From Marinospirillum sp035271045 (GTDB taxonomy: Bacteria; Pseudomonadota; Gammaproteobacteria; Pseudomonadales; Halomonadaceae), in the NCBI RefSeq assembly GCF_035271045.1, contig NZ_DATESC010000021.1:1-64000 (forward strand): DNA of 64,000 nt, read 5' to 3'. This document shows, in pieces, positions 7,998 through 15,277 of this stretch; position 1 is the first letter of the stretch, and each line of letters starts with the position of its first letter. The translations under genes were made by a program, and so were the position numbers. Below the pieces are notes generated by a model, which had not been told where the DNA came from, did no database searches, and saw nothing but the letters and a program-made list of their open reading frames with translations.

Positions 7998-8824
7998 GCT
8001 CCCCCCCCCCCAGCAAAATCACAGACCAGCTTCAAGAATTTATTTTTTTGTTCAACTTGTACCCAGTGCCCGCAATTACTGAAAACATACAAATCACCAT
8101 TAGGTATATTTTCTGAAAGAACATGTCCGCAGCGCAGCGGAACAACCTGATCTTCACGACCATGTAAAACCAAAGTGGGTGCCATAACATTTTTTAATGC
8201 TTTTTCTGGAAAACCCTTTACTAGAGTTTCGCCATCAGTACTTGGCTTAGGTAGTAGTTTTCTAAGTGCATCTTGAGAACCTTCGCGTGCACTAGCTTCA
8301 TATCTAGTACGCACAAGCTCTTCAGTTATCAACGAGGTGTTGTAGGGAAAGAGCTCCATCAGTTCACGCATATTTTCTAATGAAGGCTCATATAACCATG
8401 CCCCAGCTAAACCTTTTGTTTGAGGAAATGTTCCTGCAGGCGTTCCAAGCAAAACAAGTTTCTCAAGTCGCTCAGGGTTAAATAGCGCCAAACCAATTCC
8501 TACGGCACCACCAAATGAATTCCCTACTAATGAAGCTGACTTTATGTTGAGCGCATCCATAAAAGACACTAGATGGTTTACCCAAAACTTAATATCGTAT
8601 GGCGTATCATCCTTGAACTCAGTGAAACCAAATCCTGCAATATCAGGTATTACTACACGGAATGCTGATGACAAGTCTTCAGCAACTGTGCCCCAGTTAG
8701 TCCAACCAGAAACACCAGGGCCAGATCCATGAAGCAGTAGCAGCACTGACCCATTGCCACCTGTATCGAAATAAGCTGTATCGTGCCCTGAAGCTTTTAT
8801 AAACTTGCGATCACTTTCATTCAT
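7994..8824 (-). CDS. Meta-cleavage product hydrolase (MhpC/BphD family)
   Basis: An alpha/beta hydrolase, 276 residues from the chosen start, that cleaves the C-C bond of the ring-opened product to release 2-hydroxypenta-2,4-dienoate and an acid. The family signature HGSGPG is at residues 32-37; the triad is Ser103 (GNSFGG), Asp225 (GREDQ) and His253 (NCGHW). The ATG at 8822-8824 was chosen because AGGGTGG lies six bases upstream; an in-frame ATG at 8845 would start almost at the predicted transcript start and lacks such a site. The protein ends in four glycines and an alanine encoded by an 11-base G run, beyond the usual end of the family. First gene of the operon. Confidence 0.9.
   Translation of the reverse strand: MNESDRKFIKASGHDTAYFDTGGNGSVLLLLHGSGPGVSGWTNWGTVAEDLSSAFRVVIPDIAGFGFTEFKDDTPYDIKFWVNHLVSFMDALNIKSASLVGNSFGGAVGIGLALFNPERLEKLVLLGTPAGTFPQTKGLAGAWLYEPSLENMRELMELFPYNTSLITEELVRTRYEASAREGSQDALRKLLPKPSTDGETLVKGFPEKALKNVMAPTLVLHGREDQVVPLRCGHVLSENIPNGDLYVFSNCGHWVQVEQKNKFLKLVCDFAGGGGA
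8001..8011 (-). repeat. Homopolymeric G11 tract at the hydrolase/LigA-like junction
   Basis: Eleven consecutive C on the plus strand (G on the coding strand) cover the last glycine codons of the hydrolase and end next to the GTG start of the LigA-like subunit. Reading the codons shows that one extra G would place the hydrolase in frame with the LigA-like gene (a fusion), while one fewer G would read past the stop for about 16 further codons. Runs of this length are prone to slippage and also to sequencing error. Confidence 0.9.
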
Positions 8825-8857
8825 AATTTTCCACCCTACATACATGACTGTATCTTG

Positions 8858-8887
8858 ATATTAATCTACCCTTAACAAAGTTGTCAA
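8858..8887 (-). promoter_or_regulatory. Candidate sigma-70 promoter of the aromatic operon
   Basis: On the minus strand a perfect -35 TTGACA (8882-8887) is followed by an 18-base spacer and TAATAT (8858-8863) as a -10 with four of six consensus bases. Transcription would start near 8851, giving a short leader before the ATG at 8822-8824. The position, directly in front of the first gene of a ten-gene co-directional block, supports the call; it is a pattern match only. Confidence 0.5.
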
Positions 8888-8968
8888 CATCAACGAAAAC
8901 ACCCCTGCTTTATGTGTAAGAGTATTTTTTATGTCGGTTATTTAATAAATAACTGCAGCTGAGTGCCA

Positions 8969-8981
8969 CTTCATGTTGAAG
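8969..8981. promoter_or_regulatory. Small inverted repeat, possible operator between divergent promoters
   Basis: CTTCA-TGT-TGAAG is a perfect 5-base inverted repeat with a three-base spacer. It lies just upstream of the extended -10 element of the divergent hydrolase gene and about 80 bases upstream of the aromatic-operon promoter. It could bind a regulator, but a repeat this short can arise by chance. Confidence 0.25.
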
Positions 8982-8982
8982 C

Positions 8983-8991
8983 TGATATAAT
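8983..8991 (+). promoter_or_regulatory. Extended -10 promoter of the dienelactone-hydrolase-like gene
   Basis: TGATATAAT fits the extended -10 form TGnTATAAT exactly. No good -35 is visible at the normal distance, which extended -10 promoters tolerate. The transcript would begin near 8998, leaving about 39 bases before the ATG at 9037. Confidence 0.5.
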
Positions 8992-9036
8992 CAAATCACA
9001 AGAAATATAAATACAGAAGTGTATTTCGGAGGCATT

Positions 9037-9741
9037 ATGTTTACTAAAGTTACTCAAAGAACAGCTACCAAACAGCTTCAGCATCTACATTTCAAATCAC
9101 AAGCATCTTGTACGGAAACAGTTCTACTTTTTTCAACTTGGGCAGGAATTTCTGATTTTGAAAAGGGTATTGCGAATAATTTGTCTCAGGTGGGATACGA
9201 CGTTTGGTTGATTGATATTTATGGGGTCGGTGTAAATCTATCTACAGTAGAAGCAAAAAAATCAGCGATGACCTCACTACTAAATGACTTTAACTGCCTG
9301 CGCTTACATCTTCAAGAAATAGCAATTTTTGTACAAGAATATACTCCTCAATCCACAACTGGGTTCTCTGCTATTGGATATTGCCTAGGGGGTCTTTGTG
9401 CTATTCAAGCAGCTTTATTTTCGCCAGGAATTAACAAGGGCGCCAGCTTTCATGGTTTACTTGATTTCCCTTACGATACTCTTAGCCCTGATAAGGTTGG
9501 AACTCCTATTAGTCTACTAATCATGAATGGGGCATCAGATCCTATGGTACCCACAAAAACACAAGAAAAAGCAAAAAAATACTTCAACCTCCTTGGAGTA
9601 AATTGGACTTTCATTGATTATGGAAATGCAATGCACTCTTTCACCATACCAGGAAGCAATAATTTCAAAAGCGGGATACAGTACCACGAGTTAGCTGCAA
9701 GCCAAAGTTGGCATCACATGCTAAATTTTATTTCTACCTAA
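9037..9741 (+). CDS. Dienelactone hydrolase family protein
   Basis: A 234-residue alpha/beta hydrolase with the cysteine nucleophile typical of dienelactone hydrolases: Cys116 in GYCLGG, Asp168 in GASDPMVP and His200 in AMHSF. These enzymes open lactones from aromatic ring cleavage; related proteins act on other esters or amides, so the substrate is open. The ATG at 9037 was chosen over an in-frame GTG at 9019 because GGAGG lies four bases upstream. It is divergent from the aromatic operon across a 212-base control region, suggesting a role in the same pathway, and is followed by an insertion-sequence remnant. Confidence 0.8.
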   Translation: MFTKVTQRTATKQLQHLHFKSQASCTETVLLFSTWAGISDFEKGIANNLSQVGYDVWLIDIYGVGVNLSTVEAKKSAMTSLLNDFNCLRLHLQEIAIFVQEYTPQSTTGFSAIGYCLGGLCAIQAALFSPGINKGASFHGLLDFPYDTLSPDKVGTPISLLIMNGASDPMVPTKTQEKAKKYFNLLGVNWTFIDYGNAMHSFTIPGSNNFKSGIQYHELAASQSWHHMLNFIST

Positions 9742-9837
9742 GGTGTCCATTTCTTCCAATTTTATGTGCTACCCCCTCCGTCACACTAGTTGTCCGCTTG
9801 ATTAATTTCAATCAAACAGACCAACTGGAGTTTAACA

Positions 9838-10326
9838 ATGGCCTCTTACAGCAAAGCGTTCAAAGAACAAATTACCAAGAAAATGATGCCGCCTAATAAC
9901 CAAAGTGTCGCGCAGATTGCAAAGGAAACAGGGCTCCCTTACGCTACCTTATACACTTGGAAACAAAACCAACAATCAAAAGGGTTTGTTGTGCCTGCTA
10001 AAAAAACTACCACTGATCAATGGGACTCTAAGGCTAAACTGGCTATCATTATTCAAACAGCAGCCATGAATGAAGCCGAGAGTGCTGAATACTGACGTAA
10101 AAATGGCCTGTATGTCGAAAAAATCAATGAGTGGAAAGCTAACTTTGAGGCACCTAGTGAAACTGCTAGCCCTGCAGATAAAAAAAGTTTAGCGGCTGAA
10201 CGCAAAAAAATTAAGAAGCTAGAAAAAGAACTCTTACGTAAAGATAGAGCATTAGCAGAAACTGCGGCGCTATTGGCATTATCAAAAAAAGCTCAGGCCA
10301 TCTGGGGAATCAACGAGGAGGACTAA
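9838..10326 (+). pseudogene. IS3-family transposase OrfA, interrupted by a stop codon
   Basis: The N-terminal helix-turn-helix of an IS3-type OrfA is clear (SVAQIAKETGLPYATLYTWK). Translation halts at an in-frame TGA (10093-10095); beyond it the same frame continues with RKNGLYVEKINEWK and a charged coiled coil (KKIKKLEKELLRKDRALAET) to a natural stop at 10324. Related OrfA proteins read Cys-Arg at the break, so a single TGC-to-TGA change is the simplest explanation. The AAC AATG start context has GGAG upstream. Confidence 0.85.
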
Positions 10327-10346
10327 CGCCACCTAAGACACGCCAG

Positions 10347-11028
10347 ATGGCCATAACACTGATTAATGAAGCAGTAACAGCAGGCGCACGCTGCTTTAAA
10401 GCCTGTGAGGTGATGGGTATCAATGACCGTACATTAAGGCGTTGGCGCAACGACCAAACACTTAACGATAAACGTCAAACACCCAAGCAAAAAGTGTATA
10501 AGCATGCACTCACAGCATTTAAAAAATGGCTGATTTTAACGGTATGCAATAGCACTGAATACCAAAGCCTACCACCGACTCAAATCGTACCTAGGCTGGC
10601 AGATTTAGGTACTTATATTGCTTCAGAATCTAGTTTTTACCGTGTACTAAAAGAGCATAACCAGCTGCACAAACGTGGCCGCACTAAAACCCATGCTAAA
10701 CATGAAAAATCCAAGGCATTAAAAGCAACTCAGCCTAATCAAGTTTGGTCGTGGGACATTACCTATTTACCCAGCACCGTACGGGGTGAGTTTTATCGCC
10801 TGTATATGATTATTGACGTTTACAGTCGCCTGATAGTTGACTGGGAAGTGCATTTAAATGAATCTGCCGAGCATGCTGCAGACCTTATACAAAGGGCTTG
10901 CCTAAAGCAAAAAGCAGTTTTCTTTACACTCTGACAATGGTAGCCCAATGAAAGGTGCCACAATGCTAAGTAGCTTACAAAGGCTTGGTATCTTGCAATC
11001 CATCAGTGACCAGCTAATACACCACTAA
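10347..11028 (+). pseudogene. IS3-family transposase OrfB (DDE integrase), frameshifted and truncated
   Basis: The first 190 codons match the OrfB integrase: an HTH-like DRTLRRWRND, the SESSFYRVLKE block and the first catalytic Asp in WSWDITYLP. Near 10918-10926 an apparent four-base insertion shifts the frame; the next frame continues with LHSDNGSPMKGATML, carrying the second catalytic Asp. The match ends after RLGIL, followed by unrelated codons and a stop at 11026, so the third acidic residue is missing. The protein is inactive. Confidence 0.85.
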
Positions 11029-11119
11029 CAAAAACTAGAAAATATCAAATAAAAGTCATGTAGTTGTGCTTACTAATGAACTAGTAAGATGGGGTGGTAT
11101 TACACTAGCTTTATCATAT

Positions 11120-12025
11120 TTAAGAAAACTGTTGACGGTAGTTTTGTGTTGTTACGCCTGTATTGCGTTTAAAAAAACGTGAAAAATAAGCTGGGTCACT
11201 AAAACCTAACTGGTAACAAATTTCACTGCTAGAAAGGTTGGTAAAAGTTAATAAGCGTTTAGCTTCTTGTACCAATCTGTCATGCACAATCTTTTTAGGT
11301 GACTGGTCGGCAATGCGTTGACAAACTTGGTGTAAACGACTTTCAGAAATCCCTAACGACGAAGCATAAGCACCCAGTTGCCAATGCGCTTTAAAGCACT
11401 CTTGAATAAGGTTAGAAAACTTACGAAAATACTGTAAATCATCATTATTAATACAACGACTAATGGCTTTTTTAGTAGAAAGGCGTGTCACTTGAATCAA
11501 CAGTAAACGTACCAATGTTTGTAAGGTTAAATTTTTAGCGGGAAAATCATGATTCCATTCCCGTCCTATCGCTTCTAATGTTTGTACAATCAGCGTCCAA
11601 TTTAACAAATCATCATCGCTTAAATTTTTCTGATTAAGACACCATTCATGCTCTAATTCACTGCTTAGCGGTTGTTGTAAACCGTCTTTTAATAGCTGCC
11701 AAATAATAGACTGATGAATGGTTAATACGTGCCCACAAGCTTCAGGTATAGATAAGAAAGAGTGAGGAAAAGAAGGCGGTGTAAGAATCAGCGCAGGGCC
11801 AGTAATATGATAAATTTTGTCATCAATTTGAAAATGTATTTCACCGCGATCAATATAGTGAATTTGCAGGTATTGTGCATGACGATGAACCGGCATATCG
11901 CGGCCAAAAAAAACTGCCAAGTTTTCTAGAACATCATAATGCACAGGTGAATCAACGTAGCGTCGATCATAATCTTGCCCCAAGACTATATTGGGTATCC
12001 ACTCATCTATATTAACTTTAGTCAT
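11120..12025 (-). CDS. AraC-family transcriptional regulator (HpaA/PobR-like)
   Basis: A 301-residue regulator with an N-terminal cupin-like ligand domain (about 20-130; note FFGRDMPVHRHAQYLQIHYI and TPPSFPHSF) and a C-terminal AraC-type double helix-turn-helix (about 200-300; LGISESRLHQVCQRI and the signature ICYQLGFSDPAYFSRFFKRNTG). The N-terminal pattern resembles HpaA and PobR, activators of 4-hydroxyphenylacetate and 4-hydroxybenzoate use, so an aromatic acid is a plausible ligand. It may regulate the nearby aromatic operon, from which the IS remnant separates it. It is transcribed divergently from zapB. Confidence 0.85.
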   Translation of the reverse strand: MTKVNIDEWIPNIVLGQDYDRRYVDSPVHYDVLENLAVFFGRDMPVHRHAQYLQIHYIDRGEIHFQIDDKIYHITGPALILTPPSFPHSFLSIPEACGHVLTIHQSIIWQLLKDGLQQPLSSELEHEWCLNQKNLSDDDLLNWTLIVQTLEAIGREWNHDFPAKNLTLQTLVRLLLIQVTRLSTKKAISRCINNDDLQYFRKFSNLIQECFKAHWQLGAYASSLGISESRLHQVCQRIADQSPKKIVHDRLVQEAKRLLTFTNLSSSEICYQLGFSDPAYFSRFFKRNTGVTTQNYRQQFS

Positions 12026-12161
12026 AGTTAGCTACTCACAATAAAAAATACAGTTGCACCAAGTTATAAAAATGACTCTAATAGTCAATAATTAGCACTA
12101 GATAAACCAACCTCAGCATCACGCTGAAAATAACTATGTACCACTTTAACAGGAGTGCTTT

Positions 12162-12503
12162 ATGAGCTTTGAACTACTAACTCAGTTAGAAGCAAAAGTT
12201 GCAACAACTTTAGACTCACTAGAAATCCTTCGCATGGAAATGGATGAACTAAAAGAAGAAAATGTTGCGCTTAAAAATGAAAAATTAGCTTGGGAAACAC
12301 GGTTAGGACAACTACTAGGGAAATTCAGTGAACTAGAGCCAAGCACTGCAACGACTGCAACGGAAACAAAAGATCAAGATCAAGACGACGAACAAAACGA
12401 AGAAGGCAACGAGCAGTATCAAGAAGACGATTTACAAGAAAATGATTTAAAAGAAAGTGATTTACAAGAAGATGACCTTCTTGATCTTGATTCAATAAAC
12501 TAA
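12162..12503 (+). CDS. zapB: Cell division protein ZapB-like coiled coil
   Basis: A 113-residue protein whose first 60 residues form a coiled coil closely like ZapB (MSFELLTQLEAKV, then EILRMEMDELKEENVALKNEK), a Z-ring-associated division factor. The C-terminal half is strongly acidic and glutamine-rich, with a short repeat of the form LQE-(N/D)-DL, and is longer than the roughly 80-residue E. coli protein. AGGAG lies seven bases before the ATG. Its stop overlaps the stop of the convergent rimI gene by four bases. Confidence 0.75.
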   Translation: MSFELLTQLEAKVATTLDSLEILRMEMDELKEENVALKNEKLAWETRLGQLLGKFSELEPSTATTATETKDQDQDDEQNEEGNEQYQEDDLQENDLKESDLQEDDLLDLDSIN

Positions 12504-12961
12504 ATAAACCAGTGCGTTAACAACAAAGCATCTTCGTGTCCCTTACTTGTCATGGCTTTATCGTCAGCTAGTAAGGGATAATAGTTCTTACGTTTACCCT
12601 CTTGTACAAATTTCCTTCCCTTATAAAGGGCAATTGCAGACTGATTAGACGCTCTAACTTCTAGTAACATTCGCTCAGCATTAAGTTGTTCACTATACGC
12701 TAAGCTTTTATCCAACAGCTGTGCTGCTAAACCTTGCCGCCTTGCTTGAGGTTCAACCAACAAATAAAGCAACTCTGTTTCAAAACACCCTTTTCGCAAA
12801 ACCAACAAAGCCACCAAGACACCAGCATCACGCTTAGCCAACACCCAATCATCTTTAAGACTTGAACGCCACTGCGGTAAAGGCCAAGCATAGGGATCGG
12901 ACTTTTCTGCCAAGGTAACAACTTCAGCTAACGCCGTTGCATCTAAAAACTCAAAACTCAT
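12500..12961 (-). CDS. rimI: Ribosomal-protein-alanine N-acetyltransferase RimI
   Basis: A 153-residue GNAT acetyltransferase. The acetyl-CoA loop Arg-x-x-Gly-x-Ala appears as ARRQGLAAQLL near residues 80-90, followed by LEVRASNQSAIALYKGRKFVQEGKRKNYY, which is the RimI hallmark. In E. coli RimI acetylates the N-terminal alanine of ribosomal protein S18. It lies 30 bases downstream of a gene that occupies the place of holD in enterobacterial holD-rimI operons. Length is normal. Confidence 0.85.
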   Translation of the reverse strand: MSFEFLDATALAEVVTLAEKSDPYAWPLPQWRSSLKDDWVLAKRDAGVLVALLVLRKGCFETELLYLLVEPQARRQGLAAQLLDKSLAYSEQLNAERMLLEVRASNQSAIALYKGRKFVQEGKRKNYYPLLADDKAMTSKGHEDALLLTHWFI

Positions 12962-12991
12962 CGCTTACTCTTTTATTTAAAGCACGTTTAT

Positions 12992-13711
12992 TTAAAGTAC
13001 AACTGGCGAACTTGCAAAAGCAGCTCTTAATCCTGAATTGCCCGCCTGTTGCCAAAAAGCTTGTTTCCTTAAAGCGTCTTGCTGCAACTCAAATAATGAA
13101 GGGCTAGCAAATAACCGAGGCATAGACGTACTTTTTTCCATCAGCCTAAACAAACGCTCACCAAACACTAAGCAGCCCGCTAGCTGCACGCCTTGAACCC
13201 GTGCGCCTGTTAAAAAAGCGTGCAGCGTCATGCTTAACTCACCTTCGTCACCGACTGCCACAGGCACACCTAATAAAGGCCAATTAAAAACTTGTTGGGC
13301 AACAATGCCTAAACCATCAGGATAAAGCGCCATTAGCAAGTTATGCAGTAACTTAATATCTGCTTCCTGCAAGCCAGGTTGATGGTCAGTATTTTCCATA
13401 ACTAACTGCCAACCATTAGCCAATAACCAAACCGTGGCTTGCAAAGGCTGCAAAGGCTGAGCGACTGCGGGCTGTTCTACGGTTTGAACTGTCACAGGCA
13501 AAGCAACTGGCGGTTGCTGACTTTGTTGATGCTCCTGATTTTGTTGATGTTGCTGATGCAATAAGCGTTCACGCGCACTAATGGGCTTAGCTGGGGCAGG
13601 CCAATCACAAGCCACACTAGGTGCAGCACCTTGCAAGTGAACACGAGGCACCCATAAACGCGTGCCCATAACTTGCAAAGTGGCATAACGCTGCTGGGCA
13701 CTTAATTGCAT
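12992..13711 (-). CDS. Uncharacterised protein upstream of rimI (possible HolD-like)
   Basis: A 239-residue protein I do not recognise by sequence. It begins RYATLQVMGTRLWVPR, has a low-complexity His/Gln/Pro-rich linker at about residues 48-90, and a C-terminal alpha/beta-like domain (about 90-205) with WLLANGWQLVMEN and LLHNLLMALYPDG. Genes with a similar LQxMGIxLWxxR opening occupy the slot before rimI in pseudomonads as I recall; in E. coli that slot holds holD, the DNA polymerase III psi subunit, which also starts with a short helical motif. The link to HolD is inference from position. Its ATG overlaps the leuA stop by one base (TAATG). Confidence 0.5.
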   Translation of the reverse strand: MQLSAQQRYATLQVMGTRLWVPRVHLQGAAPSVACDWPAPAKPISARERLLHQQHQQNQEHQQSQQPPVALPVTVQTVEQPAVAQPLQPLQATVWLLANGWQLVMENTDHQPGLQEADIKLLHNLLMALYPDGLGIVAQQVFNWPLLGVPVAVGDEGELSMTLHAFLTGARVQGVQLAGCLVFGERLFRLMEKSTSMPRLFASPSLFELQQDALRKQAFWQQAGNSGLRAAFASSPVVL

Positions 13712-15258
13712 TAAATATCAGCCCCTTGCGGATGCTTGCGGTCTGTATGGCTTTGTAATGCATTTAGCGCATTGATATAAGCTTTAGCAGAAGCAATCAC
13801 AATATCGGTATCAGCACCTAAGCCATTCACAATGCGTCCACCCAAAGCCAAACGTACCGTCACTTCGCCTTGTGAATCAGTACCAGAAGTAATGGCGTTC
13901 ACCGAATAAAGTTCTAAGCTAGCACCACTGTTGGCAAGGCTTTCAATGGCTTTAAATACTGCATCGACAGGCCCAGAACCTTCAGCTTCAGCGGCTTGTT
14001 CGGCACCTTTAACACTCAAGACTATTTTAGCTAAAGGTGTTTCGCCAGTTTTAGACTGCACTTCCATTGCCACCAACTGTAAGTATTCAGCAGCAGCGGC
14101 AGCGCGTGTATCTGTCACTAACGCCTGTAAATCTTCGTCATAAATTTCATGCTTTTTGTCGGCCAACTGCTTAAACAAAGTAAAAGCCGTATTTAATTCT
14201 TGTTCAGAAACAAAGTTAATGCCTAATTCTTGCAAGCGAAAACGAAAAGCATTGCGGCCCGAATGCTTGCCTAACACTAACGCGTTAGTCTTCCAACCCA
14301 CGTCTTCAGCTTTCATAATCTCATAGGTTTCACGGTGCTTTAAAATGCCGTCTTGGTGAATACCCGATTCATGTGCAAAGGCATTTTTACCCACAATTGC
14401 CTTATTAGGCTGCACAGGGAAACCAGTAATTGTCGAAACCAAGCGTGACGTGGGTACAATATGAATCGGGTTAATGCGCGTTTCGACATTAAAAACATCA
14501 GGGCGGGTTCTGACTGCCATCACTAACTCTTCTAGCGAAGCATTACCAGCACGTTCGCCCAAACCGTTAATTGTACACTCCACTTGACGCGCACCGGCTT
14601 GTACCGCTGCCAAAGAGTTAGCCACCGCCAAACCTAAATCATTATGGCAATGCACAGAAAAAATGGCTTGGTCACTATTGGGCACGCGCTCAATTAAGGT
14701 ACGAATTTGTTCAGCATATAATTCAGGAATGGCATAGCCAACCGTGTCGGGAATATTAATAGTACGTGCGCCAGCAGCAATCGCCGCTTCCACAATTCGG
14801 CACAAGAAATCCATTTCAGAACGACCGGCATCTTCACAAGAAAACTCTACGTCTGCTGCTAAGTTGCGCGCAAAACGCACTGCCTTTACTGCCTGTTCAA
14901 TGACAGCATCAGGCTGCATTTGCAGCTTATATTTCATGTGAATCGGGCTAGTGGCTAAAAAAGTATGAATACGACCCGAATTAGCCGGTTTAATCGCTTC
15001 AGCAGCACGGCGAATATCGGCTTCAATAGCACGTGATAAAGAGCAAATGGTAGAATCTTTTACTGCTTCTGCAACCGCTTTTACAGCCTGAAAGTCACCT
15101 TCGCTGGCAATTGCAAAACCTGCTTCAATCACGTCCACGCGCATTCTTTCTAGCATCAACGCAATGCGTACCTTTTCATCCTTGGTCATGGATGCGCCGG
15201 GGCTTTGCTCGCCATCACGTAAAGTGGTATCAAAAACTATCAGGTTTTGCTTACTCAT
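13711..15258 (-). CDS. leuA: 2-Isopropylmalate synthase
   Basis: A 515-residue LeuA type I enzyme that condenses acetyl-CoA with 2-ketoisovalerate, the first committed step of leucine synthesis. Seen: FDTTLRDGEQSPG at residues 9-21, the metal-binding VHCHNDLG, the NGLGERAGN signature (AMS/HCS family), HESGIHQDG and a C-terminal LeuA dimer domain (about 390-500) ending in NALNALQSH, which carries leucine feedback in this family. Length matches E. coli LeuA (523). It is the first gene of a leuA-(unknown)-rimI unit. Confidence 0.95.
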   Translation of the reverse strand: MSKQNLIVFDTTLRDGEQSPGASMTKDEKVRIALMLERMRVDVIEAGFAIASEGDFQAVKAVAEAVKDSTICSLSRAIEADIRRAAEAIKPANSGRIHTFLATSPIHMKYKLQMQPDAVIEQAVKAVRFARNLAADVEFSCEDAGRSEMDFLCRIVEAAIAAGARTINIPDTVGYAIPELYAEQIRTLIERVPNSDQAIFSVHCHNDLGLAVANSLAAVQAGARQVECTINGLGERAGNASLEELVMAVRTRPDVFNVETRINPIHIVPTSRLVSTITGFPVQPNKAIVGKNAFAHESGIHQDGILKHRETYEIMKAEDVGWKTNALVLGKHSGRNAFRFRLQELGINFVSEQELNTAFTLFKQLADKKHEIYDEDLQALVTDTRAAAAAEYLQLVAMEVQSKTGETPLAKIVLSVKGAEQAAEAEGSGPVDAVFKAIESLANSGASLELYSVNAITSGTDSQGEVTVRLALGGRIVNGLGADTDIVIASAKAYINALNALQSHTDRKHPQGADI

Positions 15259-15277
15259 TTTTATTTAATCTCCAAAC

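Larger units (their letters stand above)
9838..11028 (+). mobile_element. Degenerate IS3-family insertion sequence
   Basis: Two consecutive reading frames match OrfA and OrfB of an IS3-family transposase, but both are broken (see the two pseudogene entries) and OrfB stops before the region that would carry the catalytic Glu. Terminal inverted repeats were not found with confidence; ACTAGTT near 9787 and its complement near 11080 are the only shared end-like string seen. The stated limits are therefore those of the coding remnants. It separates the catabolic block from the AraC-type regulator and cannot transpose by itself. Confidence 0.8.

Noticed and set aside
6864..8824. p-Cumate or carbazole pathway as the specific assignment
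   Set aside because: No decarboxylase (cumate route) and no single-subunit CarAa-type oxygenase (carbazole route) are present; the substrate is left open.
8825..8845. Earlier ATG of the meta-cleavage hydrolase at 8845
   Set aside because: It would leave a leader of only about six bases from the predicted transcript start and has no ribosome site, while the ATG at 8824 has AGGGTGG six bases upstream.
9741..11119. Exact ends and target duplication of the IS3 element
   Set aside because: The only matching string, ACTAGTT, is too short, and the right end appears deleted; no target-site duplication was seen.
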